Notes under the pieces: generated by a model | Seen by the model: only the letters and a program-made list of their open reading frames with translations | Database searches by the model: none | What the model was told of the DNA's origin: nothing | Shown: positions 7,901 through 15,279 of the stretch, piece after piece | How the letters are laid out: the number at the start of each line of letters is the position of its first letter | Numbering within the stretch: the stretch's first letter is position 1 | Translations under genes and position numbers: made by a program | DNA from: Dehalococcoidia bacterium | GTDB lineage: Bacteria; Chloroflexota; Dehalococcoidia; DSTF01; JACRBR01 | Assembly: GCA_040902535.1 (NCBI GenBank) | Contig: JBBDXD010000018.1 | Span: forward strand, 231,875-295,874 | Direction: 5' to 3' | DNA: 64,000 nt

Positions 7901-7909
7901 CCGACCTCC
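7473..7909. mobile_element. Heptad-flanked four-helix-bundle element A
   Basis: Left end: GGAGGTC three times plus GGACGTC (7473-7500). Right end: GTCCTCC, GACCTCC, GACATCC, GACCTCC (7882-7909), the reverse complement of the left end with one mismatch over 24 bases. Between them lies a broken four-helix-bundle gene. The right end begins nine bases after the stop of the upstream dehydrogenase and the left end stops just before the next gene's ribosome site. Transcribed, the arms would close the whole insert as a stem, as in 23S rRNA intervening sequences. Mobility is inference. Confidence 0.6.
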
Positions 7910-7917
7910 ATTCCACC

Positions 7918-9090
7918 TCATCGCGGCATGCCCAGTCCGCGCTGCGCGATCACGCCGCGCTGGATCTCGCTCGTGCCGCCGGCGATCGTCGAGCCGACGG
8001 CGATGCGATACCAGGCGTCGAGGCGGCCACCGAGCGGGGCGCGCGGCGAGCCTTCGCTGAGCATGCCGTACATGCCCGCGGCCTTCACGCCGGTCCGCCC
8101 GATGCGCTGCGCCAGTTCCGAGCCAAACAGCTTGGTGATCGACGCTTCCTGGTTGGGGATCAAACCTTTCGCCTGCATCGTCGCGACCCGATATGAGAGC
8201 ACGATCGAGACCTGCGCCTCGATCATCCGCTGCGCCAGCTCGTGGCGGAGCGCCTCGCGCCCGGCGTCGCGACGGCCGTCCGTGCGCACGAAGTCGATCA
8301 GCTCGCGCACCATGGTCTGCAAGCCGACGCCGCTGATGATGCCGGAGCGCTCGAAGTCAAGTGTCGTCGTCGCGACGTACCACCCCTTGTTCAGCTCGCC
8401 GAGCAGATCCTTCTTAGGCACACGCACGTTGTCGAAGAAGACCTCGTTGAAGCTCGGCGTGTCGGCAAGATTGGTCAGCGGCCGCACCGTGACGCCCGGC
8501 GTCTTCATATCGAGCAGAAAGTAACTGATGCCCTTGTGCTTCGGCACGTCGGTGTCCGTGCGCGCCAGCAGCATCATGCGCTGCGACCGGTGCGCGCCCG
8601 ACGTCCAGATCTTCTGGCCGTTGATGATGAAGTCGTCGCCGTCCTGCACCGCGCGCGTCTGCAGCGATGCGAGATCGGATCCCGAGCCCGGCTCGCTGAA
8701 GCCCTGACACCAGAACGTCTCCCCGGAGAGGATGCCAGACAGGTGCTCGCGCTTCTGTTCCTCCGTGCCGTGGACGATGATCGTCGGACCGGCAAGGCCG
8801 ATCGCGAGGAAATTCGGACGTGGCGCCCGTGCGCGCGCCATCTCTTCATTGAAGATGAACTGCTGCATCACGCCGAGGCCGGCGCCGCCGTACTCCTTCG
8901 GCCACGCGGGCGCGACCCAGCCGCGCTTCGCGAGCGTCCTGAGCCAGTCGCGCTCGCGCTCGTCCTCACCGATGCCGACGCCCATGACGGCGTCATCGGC
9001 GGCGTGGAGGTCTGCGGGCAACTCCGCTCGGAGAAAGTCCTGGACTTCCCGCCTGAATGCGGCATCAGCGGGTGCGTCGGCGAAGTTCAT
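7918..9090 (-). CDS. Acyl-CoA dehydrogenase, array paralog 2
   Basis: 390 residues, FAD-dependent acyl-CoA oxidation. Seen: FLRAELP in the N-terminal helical domain, FWCQGFSEPGSGSDLASL (FAD/substrate-binding loop), INGQKIWTSGA, LDFERSG, and C-terminal IAGGTSEIQRGVIAQRGLGM. The Glu of the YEGT motif used as base in medium-chain enzymes is replaced here by Gly (AGGT), so the base must lie elsewhere or the protein acts as part of a heteromer. ATG 9090 overlaps the upstream paralog's stop by four bases (ATGA), showing translational coupling; upstream in-frame extensions lie inside that gene. This is the only pair of array paralogs not separated by a heptad element. Confidence 0.93.
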   Translation of the reverse strand: MNFADAPADAAFRREVQDFLRAELPADLHAADDAVMGVGIGEDERERDWLRTLAKRGWVAPAWPKEYGGAGLGVMQQFIFNEEMARARAPRPNFLAIGLAGPTIIVHGTEEQKREHLSGILSGETFWCQGFSEPGSGSDLASLQTRAVQDGDDFIINGQKIWTSGAHRSQRMMLLARTDTDVPKHKGISYFLLDMKTPGVTVRPLTNLADTPSFNEVFFDNVRVPKKDLLGELNKGWYVATTTLDFERSGIISGVGLQTMVRELIDFVRTDGRRDAGREALRHELAQRMIEAQVSIVLSYRVATMQAKGLIPNQEASITKLFGSELAQRIGRTGVKAAGMYGMLSEGSPRAPLGGRLDAWYRIAVGSTIAGGTSEIQRGVIAQRGLGMPR

Positions 9091-10268
9091 TGGCGGGGAA
9101 GTCCTAATCCACGCTGGGCGATGATGTTGCGCTGGATCTCCGACGTCCCGCCGGCGATCGCGCCGCCCACGCTGGTCACATATGACTTGCTGAAGCGGCC
9201 CTTGAGCTTTGCGTACGGGCTCTCCTCCCACAGCCCGCCGTACAACCCCATGATCCCCATGCCGACGCGCGCCTGCCGCTGGATGTACTCCGAGTTAAAC
9301 ACCTTGATGATCGAGGCTTCGTAGTTCGGCACGAGGCCCTTCGACTGCATGCTTACGACGCGGTACGACAGCAGCCGCGTCACCTCCAGCGACAACCACA
9401 GATCCGCGATGGCGTGCCGGACCAGCGGGCTCTCCCAGATCGGCGCACCGGTCGCGGCGTCTCGTTCATTTTTCGCGAAGCGCGTCAGGTCCTCGAGAGC
9501 GCGCATCGCCTGCGACGTGCCACCGATCGACGACCGCTCGAAGTCGAGCGTCGTCGTCGCGATGTACCAGCCGCGGTTCAATTCGCCGAGCAGCCCGGAC
9601 CGCGGCACCCGCACGTTCTCGAAGAAGACCTCGTTGAAGCCGGCGCCGTCCGCCATGTTGATCAACGGTCGCACGGTGATGCCCGGCGTCTTCATATCGA
9701 GCAGGAAGTAGCTGATGCCGCGATGCTTCGGCGCGTCGGGATCAGTGCGGGCGATGAGGAACATCCAGTCGGCGTAATGCGCCTGGCTGGTCCAGATCTT
9801 CTGGCCGTTGATCACGAAGTCGTCGCCGTCCTGCACGGCGCGCGTCTGCAACGACGCGAGGTCTGAGCCGGAATTTGGCTCACTATAACCCTGGCACCAG
9901 ATCACGTCGCCGTTGGTAATACCGGGCAGGTGTTGCTTCTTCTGCTCATCGGTGCCGTAGAGGATGATCGTCGGGCCGAGATAGCCCACCGCCGCCGTAT
10001 TGATGATCGGCGCGCGGGCGTAGCCCATCTCCTCGTTGAAGACGACCTGGTCCCACAAGCTCATGCCGAGCCCGCCGTACTCGGCCGGCCACGCGGGAGC
10101 GATCCACTTCTTGGGCGCGAGCTGCTTCAGGAAGGTGCGTCCAACCTCGACGGATTCGTCGTCGATGGCGTTATCCGCGCCTTCCCATCCGGCGGGCAGC
10201 GCCGTATCCAGGAACGACCGTACTTCTGATCGAAAGGCGTCCTGCTCGGGGGTGAAGGTGAACCTCAT
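9087..10268 (-). CDS. Acyl-CoA dehydrogenase, array paralog 3
   Basis: 393 residues. Starts MRFTFTPEQDAFRSEV; carries IWCQGYSEPNSGSDLASL, INGQKIWTSQAH, LDFERSSIGG and the C-terminal IAGGTSEIQRNIIAQRGLGL shared with its neighbours. EPNSGSD instead of EPG(A/S)GSD is a small local difference. The ATG at 10268 overlaps the stop of the degraded four-helix-bundle gene by four bases (ATGA), so in the intact state that element gene was translationally coupled to this enzyme. Substrate unknown; the family members of this type in actinobacteria act on branched, aromatic or sterol side-chain acyl-CoAs, so a non-standard acyl chain is plausible (inference). Confidence 0.93.
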   Translation of the reverse strand: MRFTFTPEQDAFRSEVRSFLDTALPAGWEGADNAIDDESVEVGRTFLKQLAPKKWIAPAWPAEYGGLGMSLWDQVVFNEEMGYARAPIINTAAVGYLGPTIILYGTDEQKKQHLPGITNGDVIWCQGYSEPNSGSDLASLQTRAVQDGDDFVINGQKIWTSQAHYADWMFLIARTDPDAPKHRGISYFLLDMKTPGITVRPLINMADGAGFNEVFFENVRVPRSGLLGELNRGWYIATTTLDFERSSIGGTSQAMRALEDLTRFAKNERDAATGAPIWESPLVRHAIADLWLSLEVTRLLSYRVVSMQSKGLVPNYEASIIKVFNSEYIQRQARVGMGIMGLYGGLWEESPYAKLKGRFSKSYVTSVGGAIAGGTSEIQRNIIAQRGLGLPRQ

Positions 10269-10594
10269 GACGAAGGCTCGCGGATGCTGGATGCTGGATG
10301 CTGGGCGTCGTATGCCGACCAGTGTTGTATGAGTCGCGTCAGCTGACGGGCGACGATCTGGTATTCGCCAAGCAGCACGGCGAATACTTCATCATCCACG
10401 TAACCCAGTTCCTTTGCGATCTTCAAATGGACTTCCATCTCGTTCGCTGAGCCGAGTGCGTTGGTGAGAAACGCTCGAAACTCCTTCGGAGAACGGCGCT
10501 TTCCATATCCTTCGGCGATGTTCGTCGGAATAGACTTCGAAGCACGCTAAGCTGATTCGCCAAGTGCATCGAGGTCGTCATAGCTTCTGATCAC
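10265..10594 (-). pseudogene. Four-helix-bundle gene, internally deleted and frameshifted
   Basis: Reading from GTG 10594: RSYDDLD, then about 30 residues of helix 1 and 2 are missing compared with the intact copy at 13546-13932, the next bases (TTGGCGAATCAG, family LANQ) are out of frame and run into a TAG, and from ASKSIPTNIAEGYGKRRS the frame is intact to the end. One G is missing in CTTAGCGTGC relative to the family's LRRAS. Two independent lesions make a sequencing artefact unlikely. The C-terminal half ends with an ATGA overlap onto dehydrogenase paralog 3. Confidence 0.8.
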
Positions 10595-10662
10595 ACGCCG
10601 CGCCGGCTCTGCACACACGAACGCTCACCTTCTCCTTGCCCAGCGTCCATCATCCATCATCC
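10282..10662. mobile_element. Heptad-flanked four-helix-bundle element B
   Basis: Left end GGATGCT three times plus GGGCGTC (10282-10309); right end CAGCGTC, CATCATC, CATCATC (10641-10661). Reverse complement of the right end matches the left with three differences in 25 bases, so the two arms have drifted while keeping period seven. Encloses a four-helix-bundle gene with a deletion and a frameshift. It fills the spacer between dehydrogenase paralogs 3 and 4 exactly from six bases after one stop. Confidence 0.6.
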
Positions 10663-10668
10663 GACCGC

Positions 10669-11850
10669 CTAGTCTCGCGGTAACCCGAGGCCGCGCTGCG
10701 CGATGATGTTGCGCTGGATCTCCGACGTGCCGCCTTCGATGGTGTAGGCCTGCGAACGCAGGTACGTCGCCATCCAGCGGCCGCCGTGCGGCGCTTCGTC
10801 GCCGCGAAGCTGGCCGTAGAGCCCCAGCACATGGACGCCGGTGTGCGCGATGCGCTGGTTCAACTCGGTCGTGTAGAGCTTGAGCAGCGACGCCTCGTAG
10901 TTAGGGATGAGACCTCGCGCCTGCATGCTCGCCACGCGATAAGACAGCATTCGCGCGACCTCAACTTCGATCATGCGGTCGGCAAGCTCGTAGCGAAGCA
11001 TCGGGTTCGTGAGCAGCGTGCTCGTCGGCTCATTCTCGTGCTGCTTCGCGTAGTGCACCAACTCTTCGACGTGCTGCTTCATGCCGATCGCCGAGCCGAT
11101 GCTCGAGCGCTCGAAGTCCAGCGTGGTGACGGCCGCGTACCAACCGCGGTTCTCCTCGCCGATCACGTTGTCCTTGGGGATGCGCACGTTGTCGAAGAAG
11201 ACCTCGTTGAACTCGTGGCTGTTGCCCAGGTTGTACAGAGGCCGCACTTCGACTCCGGGCGTCTTCATGTCGAGGATGAAGTAGGTGATGCCGCGGTGCT
11301 TGGGCGCGTCAGGATCGGTGCGCGTGAGCAGGATCATGTACTTCGCCATGTGCGCGAGCGTCGTCCAGATCTTCTGGCCATTGATGACGTAGTCATCGCC
11401 GTCGCGGACGGCGCGCGTCTGCAACGCCGCCAGGTCGGAGCCGGCGCCGGGCTCGCTGTAGCCCTGGCACCAGATGTCCTCGCCGCGGAGCATGCCCGGC
11501 AGGTACTTCTTCTTCTGATCCTCCGTGCCATGGACGATAAGCGTCGGGCCCGCCATGCCCAGCCCGATGATCATGTGGAGCGGGCGCGGCGCCTTCGCGG
11601 TCGCCATCTCCTCGTTGAAGACGAACTGCTGCACCGTGCTCATGCCGGCGCCGCCGTACTCCGTCGGCCATGCCGGCGCGATCCACCCCTTCCCGCCGAG
11701 GAGCTTAAACCATGCCTGGTTGCGCTCCCAGTTGCCCATCAGCGCCTCGGCGCCGGACTGGCCGGGCTTGGGCTTCGGCGCTTCCTTCTCGATGAACGCC
11801 CGCACCTCAGCGCGGAACGATGCCTCTTCTGGTGTATCCGTAAAGTCCAT
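10669..11850 (-). CDS. Acyl-CoA dehydrogenase, array paralog 4
   Basis: 393 residues: MDFTDTPEEASFRAEVRAF start, Pro/Lys-rich EAPKPKPGQSG insert around residues 24-34, IWCQGYSEPGAGSDLAAL, INGQKIWTTLAH, and TIEGGTSEIQRNIIAQRGLG at the end. This is the one paralog with Glu in the IEGGT stretch, one residue before the position of the medium-chain catalytic Glu, so its active site may differ from its sisters. AGGAG lies about 12 bases before the ATG, at the junction with element C. Same operon direction as the rest. Confidence 0.93.
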   Translation of the reverse strand: MDFTDTPEEASFRAEVRAFIEKEAPKPKPGQSGAEALMGNWERNQAWFKLLGGKGWIAPAWPTEYGGAGMSTVQQFVFNEEMATAKAPRPLHMIIGLGMAGPTLIVHGTEDQKKKYLPGMLRGEDIWCQGYSEPGAGSDLAALQTRAVRDGDDYVINGQKIWTTLAHMAKYMILLTRTDPDAPKHRGITYFILDMKTPGVEVRPLYNLGNSHEFNEVFFDNVRIPKDNVIGEENRGWYAAVTTLDFERSSIGSAIGMKQHVEELVHYAKQHENEPTSTLLTNPMLRYELADRMIEVEVARMLSYRVASMQARGLIPNYEASLLKLYTTELNQRIAHTGVHVLGLYGQLRGDEAPHGGRWMATYLRSQAYTIEGGTSEIQRNIIAQRGLGLPRD

Positions 11851-11860
11851 GGTTGGTCTC

Positions 11861-12254
11861 CTAGTGATTGGTGACTGGTGATTGGTCTCTCTTGGACCAG
11901 TACTGAATCAGCCGAGTCAACTGCTTGCCGACAATCTCATACTCCGCGCGAAGGCGTTCGAATTCCTCTGCGGTGATGTACTCCAACTCCAACTCATGCG
12001 AAGTCTTCAAGTGAACTTCCATCTCATTTGCCGATCCAACGGCGATGGCGAGGTAGGTGCAAAACTCCTTCGCTGGACCGCCGTCCTCCATAGCCCTCAG
12101 CGATGTTGGCTGGGATGGACTTGCAGGCGCGTCGCATCTGGTTCGCAAGTCCATACTTCTCGTAGTCCGGAAAACCATGAACCAACTGGTGAATTGGTTT
12201 CTGCAACCCGAACGCGCGCCGGTACACGTCAAGGTCTTCATAACCGCGCGACAT
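11861..12254 (-). pseudogene. Four-helix-bundle gene, frameshifted
   Basis: N-terminal frame: MSRGYEDLDVYRRAFGLQ through SIPANIAEGYGGRRS; C-terminal frame: AKEFCTYLAIAVGSANEMEVHL to SPVTNH. The shift lies near 12075 where TCCAGCGAAG carries one base more than a continuous RRSAKEF reading. The break falls within a few codons of the break in element A. The last residues (SPVTNH) are encoded by the heptad array, so array and gene overlap by construction. Otherwise family-like, with the LANQMRRACKSIPANIAEG core. Confidence 0.78.
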
Positions 12255-12296
12255 ACGAGATGTGGCTTCCACAAATTCACCAATCACCAATCCCCA
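11862..12296. mobile_element. Heptad-flanked four-helix-bundle element C
   Basis: Left end TAGTGAT, TGGTGAC, TGGTGAT, TGGTCTC (11862-11889); right end TTCACCA, ATCACCA, ATCCCCA (12276-12296), reverse complementary over about 16 bases with one mismatch. Encloses a frameshifted four-helix-bundle gene whose stop codon (TAG, 11861-11863) overlaps the left heptad array. Right end starts five bases after the stop of dehydrogenase paralog 5. Confidence 0.6.
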
Positions 12297-12300
12297 TCTG

Positions 12301-13482
12301 CTAATCGCGCGGAAGCCCGAGGCCTCGCGTGGCGATGATGTTGCGCTGAATCTCGGAGGTGCCGCCGGCGATCGTCGATGACAGCGACGTCAGGTAGGAG
12401 CTTTCGTAGCGGCCCTTCATCGGCGCTTCATCGCCGTAGAGCTGGCCGTACAGCCCAAGCACCTTCATGCCTGTCCGCGCGATGCGCTGGCCGAGTTCCG
12501 ACGCAAAGAGCTTGGTCATCGATGCTTCGTGGTTCGGAATCAGCCCGTTCGCCTGCATGGTGATTACGCGGTACGACATCAGCCGCGCCACCGACGATTC
12601 GATGTAGCGGTCAGCGAGTTCGGTCTTCACGCTCGAGAGACGCTGCGTGCGGCTCGTGCCGTCGTCCGCGTGCTGGTTGGCGTACTTCACCAGTCCATCG
12701 AGCTGCAACCGCAGTCCGACCGCGCTGCCAATGCTCGAGCGTTCGAAGTCGAGCGTCGTTGCGCCGACGTACCAGCCGCGGTTGACCTCGCCGACGACGT
12801 TCTTCGCCGGGACGCGCACGTCGGTGAAGAACACCTCGTTGAACATGTTCTGGTTCGCCAGATTCGTCAGCGGCCGCACCTCGACGCCTGGCGTCTTCAT
12901 GTCGAGCAGGAAGTAGGAGATGCCCTTGTGCTTCGGCGCCTCGGGGTCGGTGCGGGCCATCATGAACATCCAGTGCGCGTACTGGGCGCCGGACGTCCAG
13001 ATCTTCTGCCCGTTGATCACGTAGTCATCGCCATCCTTGACGGCGCGCGTCTGCAACGACGCGAGGTCGGAGCCCGACCCTGGCTCAGAAAACCCCTGGC
13101 ACCACTGCACTTCGCCGGAAAGGATTCGCCCCAGGTGTTCCTTTTTCTGGTCGTCGTTGCCGTGCGCGATGAGCGTCGGGCCGACCATGGAGACGCCCAT
13201 GCCGCCGACGGGCGGGACGCGATTCTGGGCGAACTCCTCGTTCATGATGAACTGCTGCATGACGGTGAGCCCGGCGCCGCCGTACTCCTTCGGCCAGGCC
13301 GGCGCGATCCAGCCTTTCGACGAGAGCTTCTGACGCAGGCCCTTCAGCCGTTCGAAGGCGCCACGGTACATGCCGCGTTCGGCGAGTTCGCTCGCCTGCT
13401 CATCGGCCTGCACGTCATTCTTGATGAAGCTGCGCACTTCCTGGCGAAACGCGGCCTCCGTGTCGTTATCGCGAAAATCCAT
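12301..13482 (-). CDS. Acyl-CoA dehydrogenase, array paralog 5
   Basis: 393 residues. N-terminal domain with FIKNDVQADEQASELAERG, which is longer and more charged than in sister copies; then VQWCQGFSEPGSGSDLASL, INGQKIWTSGAQ, LDFERSSIGSAVG, and TIAGGTSEIQRNIIATRGLG. AGGAGACC lies directly upstream of the ATG, a ribosome site shared with paralog 4 and the membrane protein gene, each at an element edge. Catalytic YEGT Glu not present (AGGT). Sits between elements C and D. Confidence 0.93.
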   Translation of the reverse strand: MDFRDNDTEAAFRQEVRSFIKNDVQADEQASELAERGMYRGAFERLKGLRQKLSSKGWIAPAWPKEYGGAGLTVMQQFIMNEEFAQNRVPPVGGMGVSMVGPTLIAHGNDDQKKEHLGRILSGEVQWCQGFSEPGSGSDLASLQTRAVKDGDDYVINGQKIWTSGAQYAHWMFMMARTDPEAPKHKGISYFLLDMKTPGVEVRPLTNLANQNMFNEVFFTDVRVPAKNVVGEVNRGWYVGATTLDFERSSIGSAVGLRLQLDGLVKYANQHADDGTSRTQRLSSVKTELADRYIESSVARLMSYRVITMQANGLIPNHEASMTKLFASELGQRIARTGMKVLGLYGQLYGDEAPMKGRYESSYLTSLSSTIAGGTSEIQRNIIATRGLGLPRD

Positions 13483-13493
13483 GTCATGGTCTC

Positions 13494-13971
13494 CTAGTCG
13501 CTAGTCTCTGGTCGCTGGTGGGAACAAAGACTCCAATCCCGTGAATCAATTGGCGCGAGTGGGGGTTTGCGAGCGCCAGTACGCAATCAAACGGTTCAGT
13601 TGCTTACCGATGATCGCGTACTCCTGACCGGAACGCGCCTGCTCCTCCGGAGAGATATAACCAAGTTCGTGCGCTATCTGGAGGTGAACCTCCATTTCGT
13701 TGGCGGAACCCATGGCATTGGTCAGATAGAAGGCGAACTCCTTGCCTGATCGCCGCTTCGCGTAGCCTTCCGCGATGTTGGCGGGTATCGACTTGTTGGC
13801 TCGCCGGATCTGGCTCGCCAGATCAAATTTCTCGTAATCGGGAAACCGTAGTGCCAGCTCATGCATGGGCTTCAAAAGCGATCGCGTCCTCTGATACACC
13901 CCTAATCCCTCATACCCTTTGGCTTCTTGCATTTCACCACCAACGACCAGCAACCAGCGACCAGCGACCAA
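13494..13971. mobile_element. Heptad-flanked four-helix-bundle element D (intact)
   Basis: Left end CTAGTCG, CTAGTCT, CTGGTCG, CTGGTGG (13494-13521); right end CCACCAA, CGACCAG, CAACCAG, CGACCAG, CGACCAA (13937-13971). The two ends are reverse complements with scattered changes. Encloses the only intact four-helix-bundle gene. The right end abuts the stop codon of dehydrogenase paralog 6 (13978) and the left end abuts the ribosome site of paralog 5. Confidence 0.65.
13546..13932 (-). CDS. Four-helix-bundle protein, 23S rRNA intervening-sequence family
   Basis: 128 residues from ATG 13932 (MQEAKGYEGLGVYQRTRS). All family landmarks are present in order: L-V-Y-Q-R start of helix 1, LALRFPDYEKFDLASQIRRA, the near-invariant KSIPANIAEGYAKRR, KEFAFYLTNAMGSANEMEVHL and a last helix ending LIAYWRS. 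Family knowledge: encoded in 23S rRNA intervening sequences of Leptospira and others, and homologous in fold to the Avd protein of diversity-generating retroelements; exact role unknown. Here it is inside heptad element D in the dehydrogenase operon. A longer frame to 13971 would start within the heptad array. It may also serve the three broken copies in trans (inference). Confidence 0.85.
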   Translation of the reverse strand: MQEAKGYEGLGVYQRTRSLLKPMHELALRFPDYEKFDLASQIRRANKSIPANIAEGYAKRRSGKEFAFYLTNAMGSANEMEVHLQIAHELGYISPEEQARSGQEYAIIGKQLNRLIAYWRSQTPTRAN

Positions 13972-13977
13972 TCGGCG

Positions 13978-15195
13978 TTAGTCACGCGGCAATCCCAATC
14001 CCCTCGACGCGATGATGTTGCGCTGGATCTCCGATGTCCCGCCGCCGACGACGCTCGTCGTCGCGTAGATGTACGTGCTCTCGATGCGGCCGTTCATCAC
14101 CGCGTGCTCGCTGCCGCGCTTGAGCTGGCCGTACAGCCCGATCGCCTTCATGGCGGTCTGCGAGATGCGGACGTCCAACTCCGAAGAAAAGAGCTTGGCG
14201 ATCGAAGACTCCTTGTTTGGCACCAGGCCGCGGTTCTGCATCGAGATCACCTGCGTGCAGAGCATCTGCTCGACTTCGGACTCGACGGCGCGATCGGCGA
14301 TCTCGATCCGCAAGTGAGGGTTCTCGGAGATGAAGCCCTCGTCGCGGTGGTCCACGACGAACTTCGCGAGGTCGCGCACCATGTGCCCGTGCGACACGCT
14401 CGTGGCGATGCCCGAGCGTTCGAAATCCAGCGTCGTCGTGCCGACGTACCAGCCGCGGTTCTCCTCGCCGATCAGGTTCTCCTGCGGCACCCGCACGTTA
14501 TCGAAGAAGACTTCGTTGAAGTCGTGGTTGCCCGCCATGTTCACCAGCGGGCGAATATCGATACCGGGCGACTTCATGTCGAGGATGAAGTAGCTGATGC
14601 CCTTGTGCTTCGACGCCTCGGGGTTGGTGCGCGCGAGCAGGATCATGTACTGCGCGACGTGGGCGCCCGACGTCCAGATCTTCTGGCCGTTGACGACGTA
14701 GTCGTCGCCGTCCTTGACCGCCCGTGTCTGCACGGCTGCCAGGTCCGACCCGGCGCCCGGTTCGCTGAAGCCCTGGCACCAGACCACGTCGCCGCGCACG
14801 ATGTCGGGCAGGTACTTCTGCTTCTGCTCTTCGTTGCCATAGAGAATGATCGTCGGGCCCGCCCAGCCGACGCCGATGCCGTAGTTGCCACCACTCGGCG
14901 CACCGGCCGTGGACATCTCCTGCTTGAAAATGAACTGCTCCATGATGGTCATGCCGGCGCCGCCATACTGCTTCGGCCATGCGGGCGCGATCCAGCCCTT
15001 CTTAGCGAGTTTCTTCGCCCAGGTCGTGTTGAGTTGGCGGTATTCGTCGGTGCTGAGGCGGTAATCATCCCAGCCGCCGCCGCCGAACATCGCGCTGAAG
15101 CCCCGCCTGCGGATGCCGGGCGGGCACTCCTGCTGGATGAATGCGCGCACCTCCGTGCGGAAGGCGGCTTCTTGGGACGTGTCGTTAAAGTCCAT
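13978..15195 (-). CDS. Acyl-CoA dehydrogenase, array paralog 6 (first in operon)
   Basis: 405 residues, the longest paralog because of a Gly/Tyr-rich insert around residues 28-55 (FSAMFGGGGWDDYRLSTDEY). Then VVWCQGFSEPGAGSDLAAV, VNGQKIWTSGAH, LDFERSGIAT and the C-terminal VVGGGTSEIQRNIIASRGLG. Promoter-proximal gene of the array: a TTTACGTTAACGTCAA palindrome lies 48 bases upstream, and the TetR gene ends at 15280 upstream on the same strand. Five tandem paralogs imply successive duplication and specialisation for different acyl-CoAs or formation of mixed complexes. Confidence 0.93.
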   Translation of the reverse strand: MDFNDTSQEAAFRTEVRAFIQQECPPGIRRRGFSAMFGGGGWDDYRLSTDEYRQLNTTWAKKLAKKGWIAPAWPKQYGGAGMTIMEQFIFKQEMSTAGAPSGGNYGIGVGWAGPTIILYGNEEQKQKYLPDIVRGDVVWCQGFSEPGAGSDLAAVQTRAVKDGDDYVVNGQKIWTSGAHVAQYMILLARTNPEASKHKGISYFILDMKSPGIDIRPLVNMAGNHDFNEVFFDNVRVPQENLIGEENRGWYVGTTTLDFERSGIATSVSHGHMVRDLAKFVVDHRDEGFISENPHLRIEIADRAVESEVEQMLCTQVISMQNRGLVPNKESSIAKLFSSELDVRISQTAMKAIGLYGQLKRGSEHAVMNGRIESTYIYATTSVVGGGTSEIQRNIIASRGLGLPRD

Positions 15196-15242
15196 GCGTT
15201 AACTCGTGCTGGCTAGCGCGCGCCGGGATATTCTCATGAAGG

Positions 15243-15258
15243 TTTACGTTAACGTCAA
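15243..15258. promoter_or_regulatory. Palindromic operator before dehydrogenase array
   Basis: TTTACGTTAACGTCAA: the ten central bases ACGTTAACGT are a perfect palindrome, flanked by TTT and CAA, which pair except for one position. It lies between the TetR stop and the first dehydrogenase start. The sequence resembles known operators of acyl-CoA catabolism regulators (for example LiuR-type sites, recalled from the literature). Likely bound by the upstream TetR protein or another acyl-CoA responsive repressor. Confidence 0.55.
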
Positions 15259-15279
15259 CTGCGCAATGCATGTCAGCCC

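Noticed and set aside
10786..11874. Long plus-strand open frames opposite the acyl-CoA dehydrogenases (also 8242-9324, 12529-13497, 13927-15216)
   Set aside because: All four look alike because they are the same antisense frame of paralogous genes; composition is unlike protein and no ribosome site is present.
7473..13971. Classical insertion sequences with transposase
   Set aside because: No transposase or recombinase frame lies between the arms; only the small four-helix-bundle gene is present, and no target-site duplication is evident.
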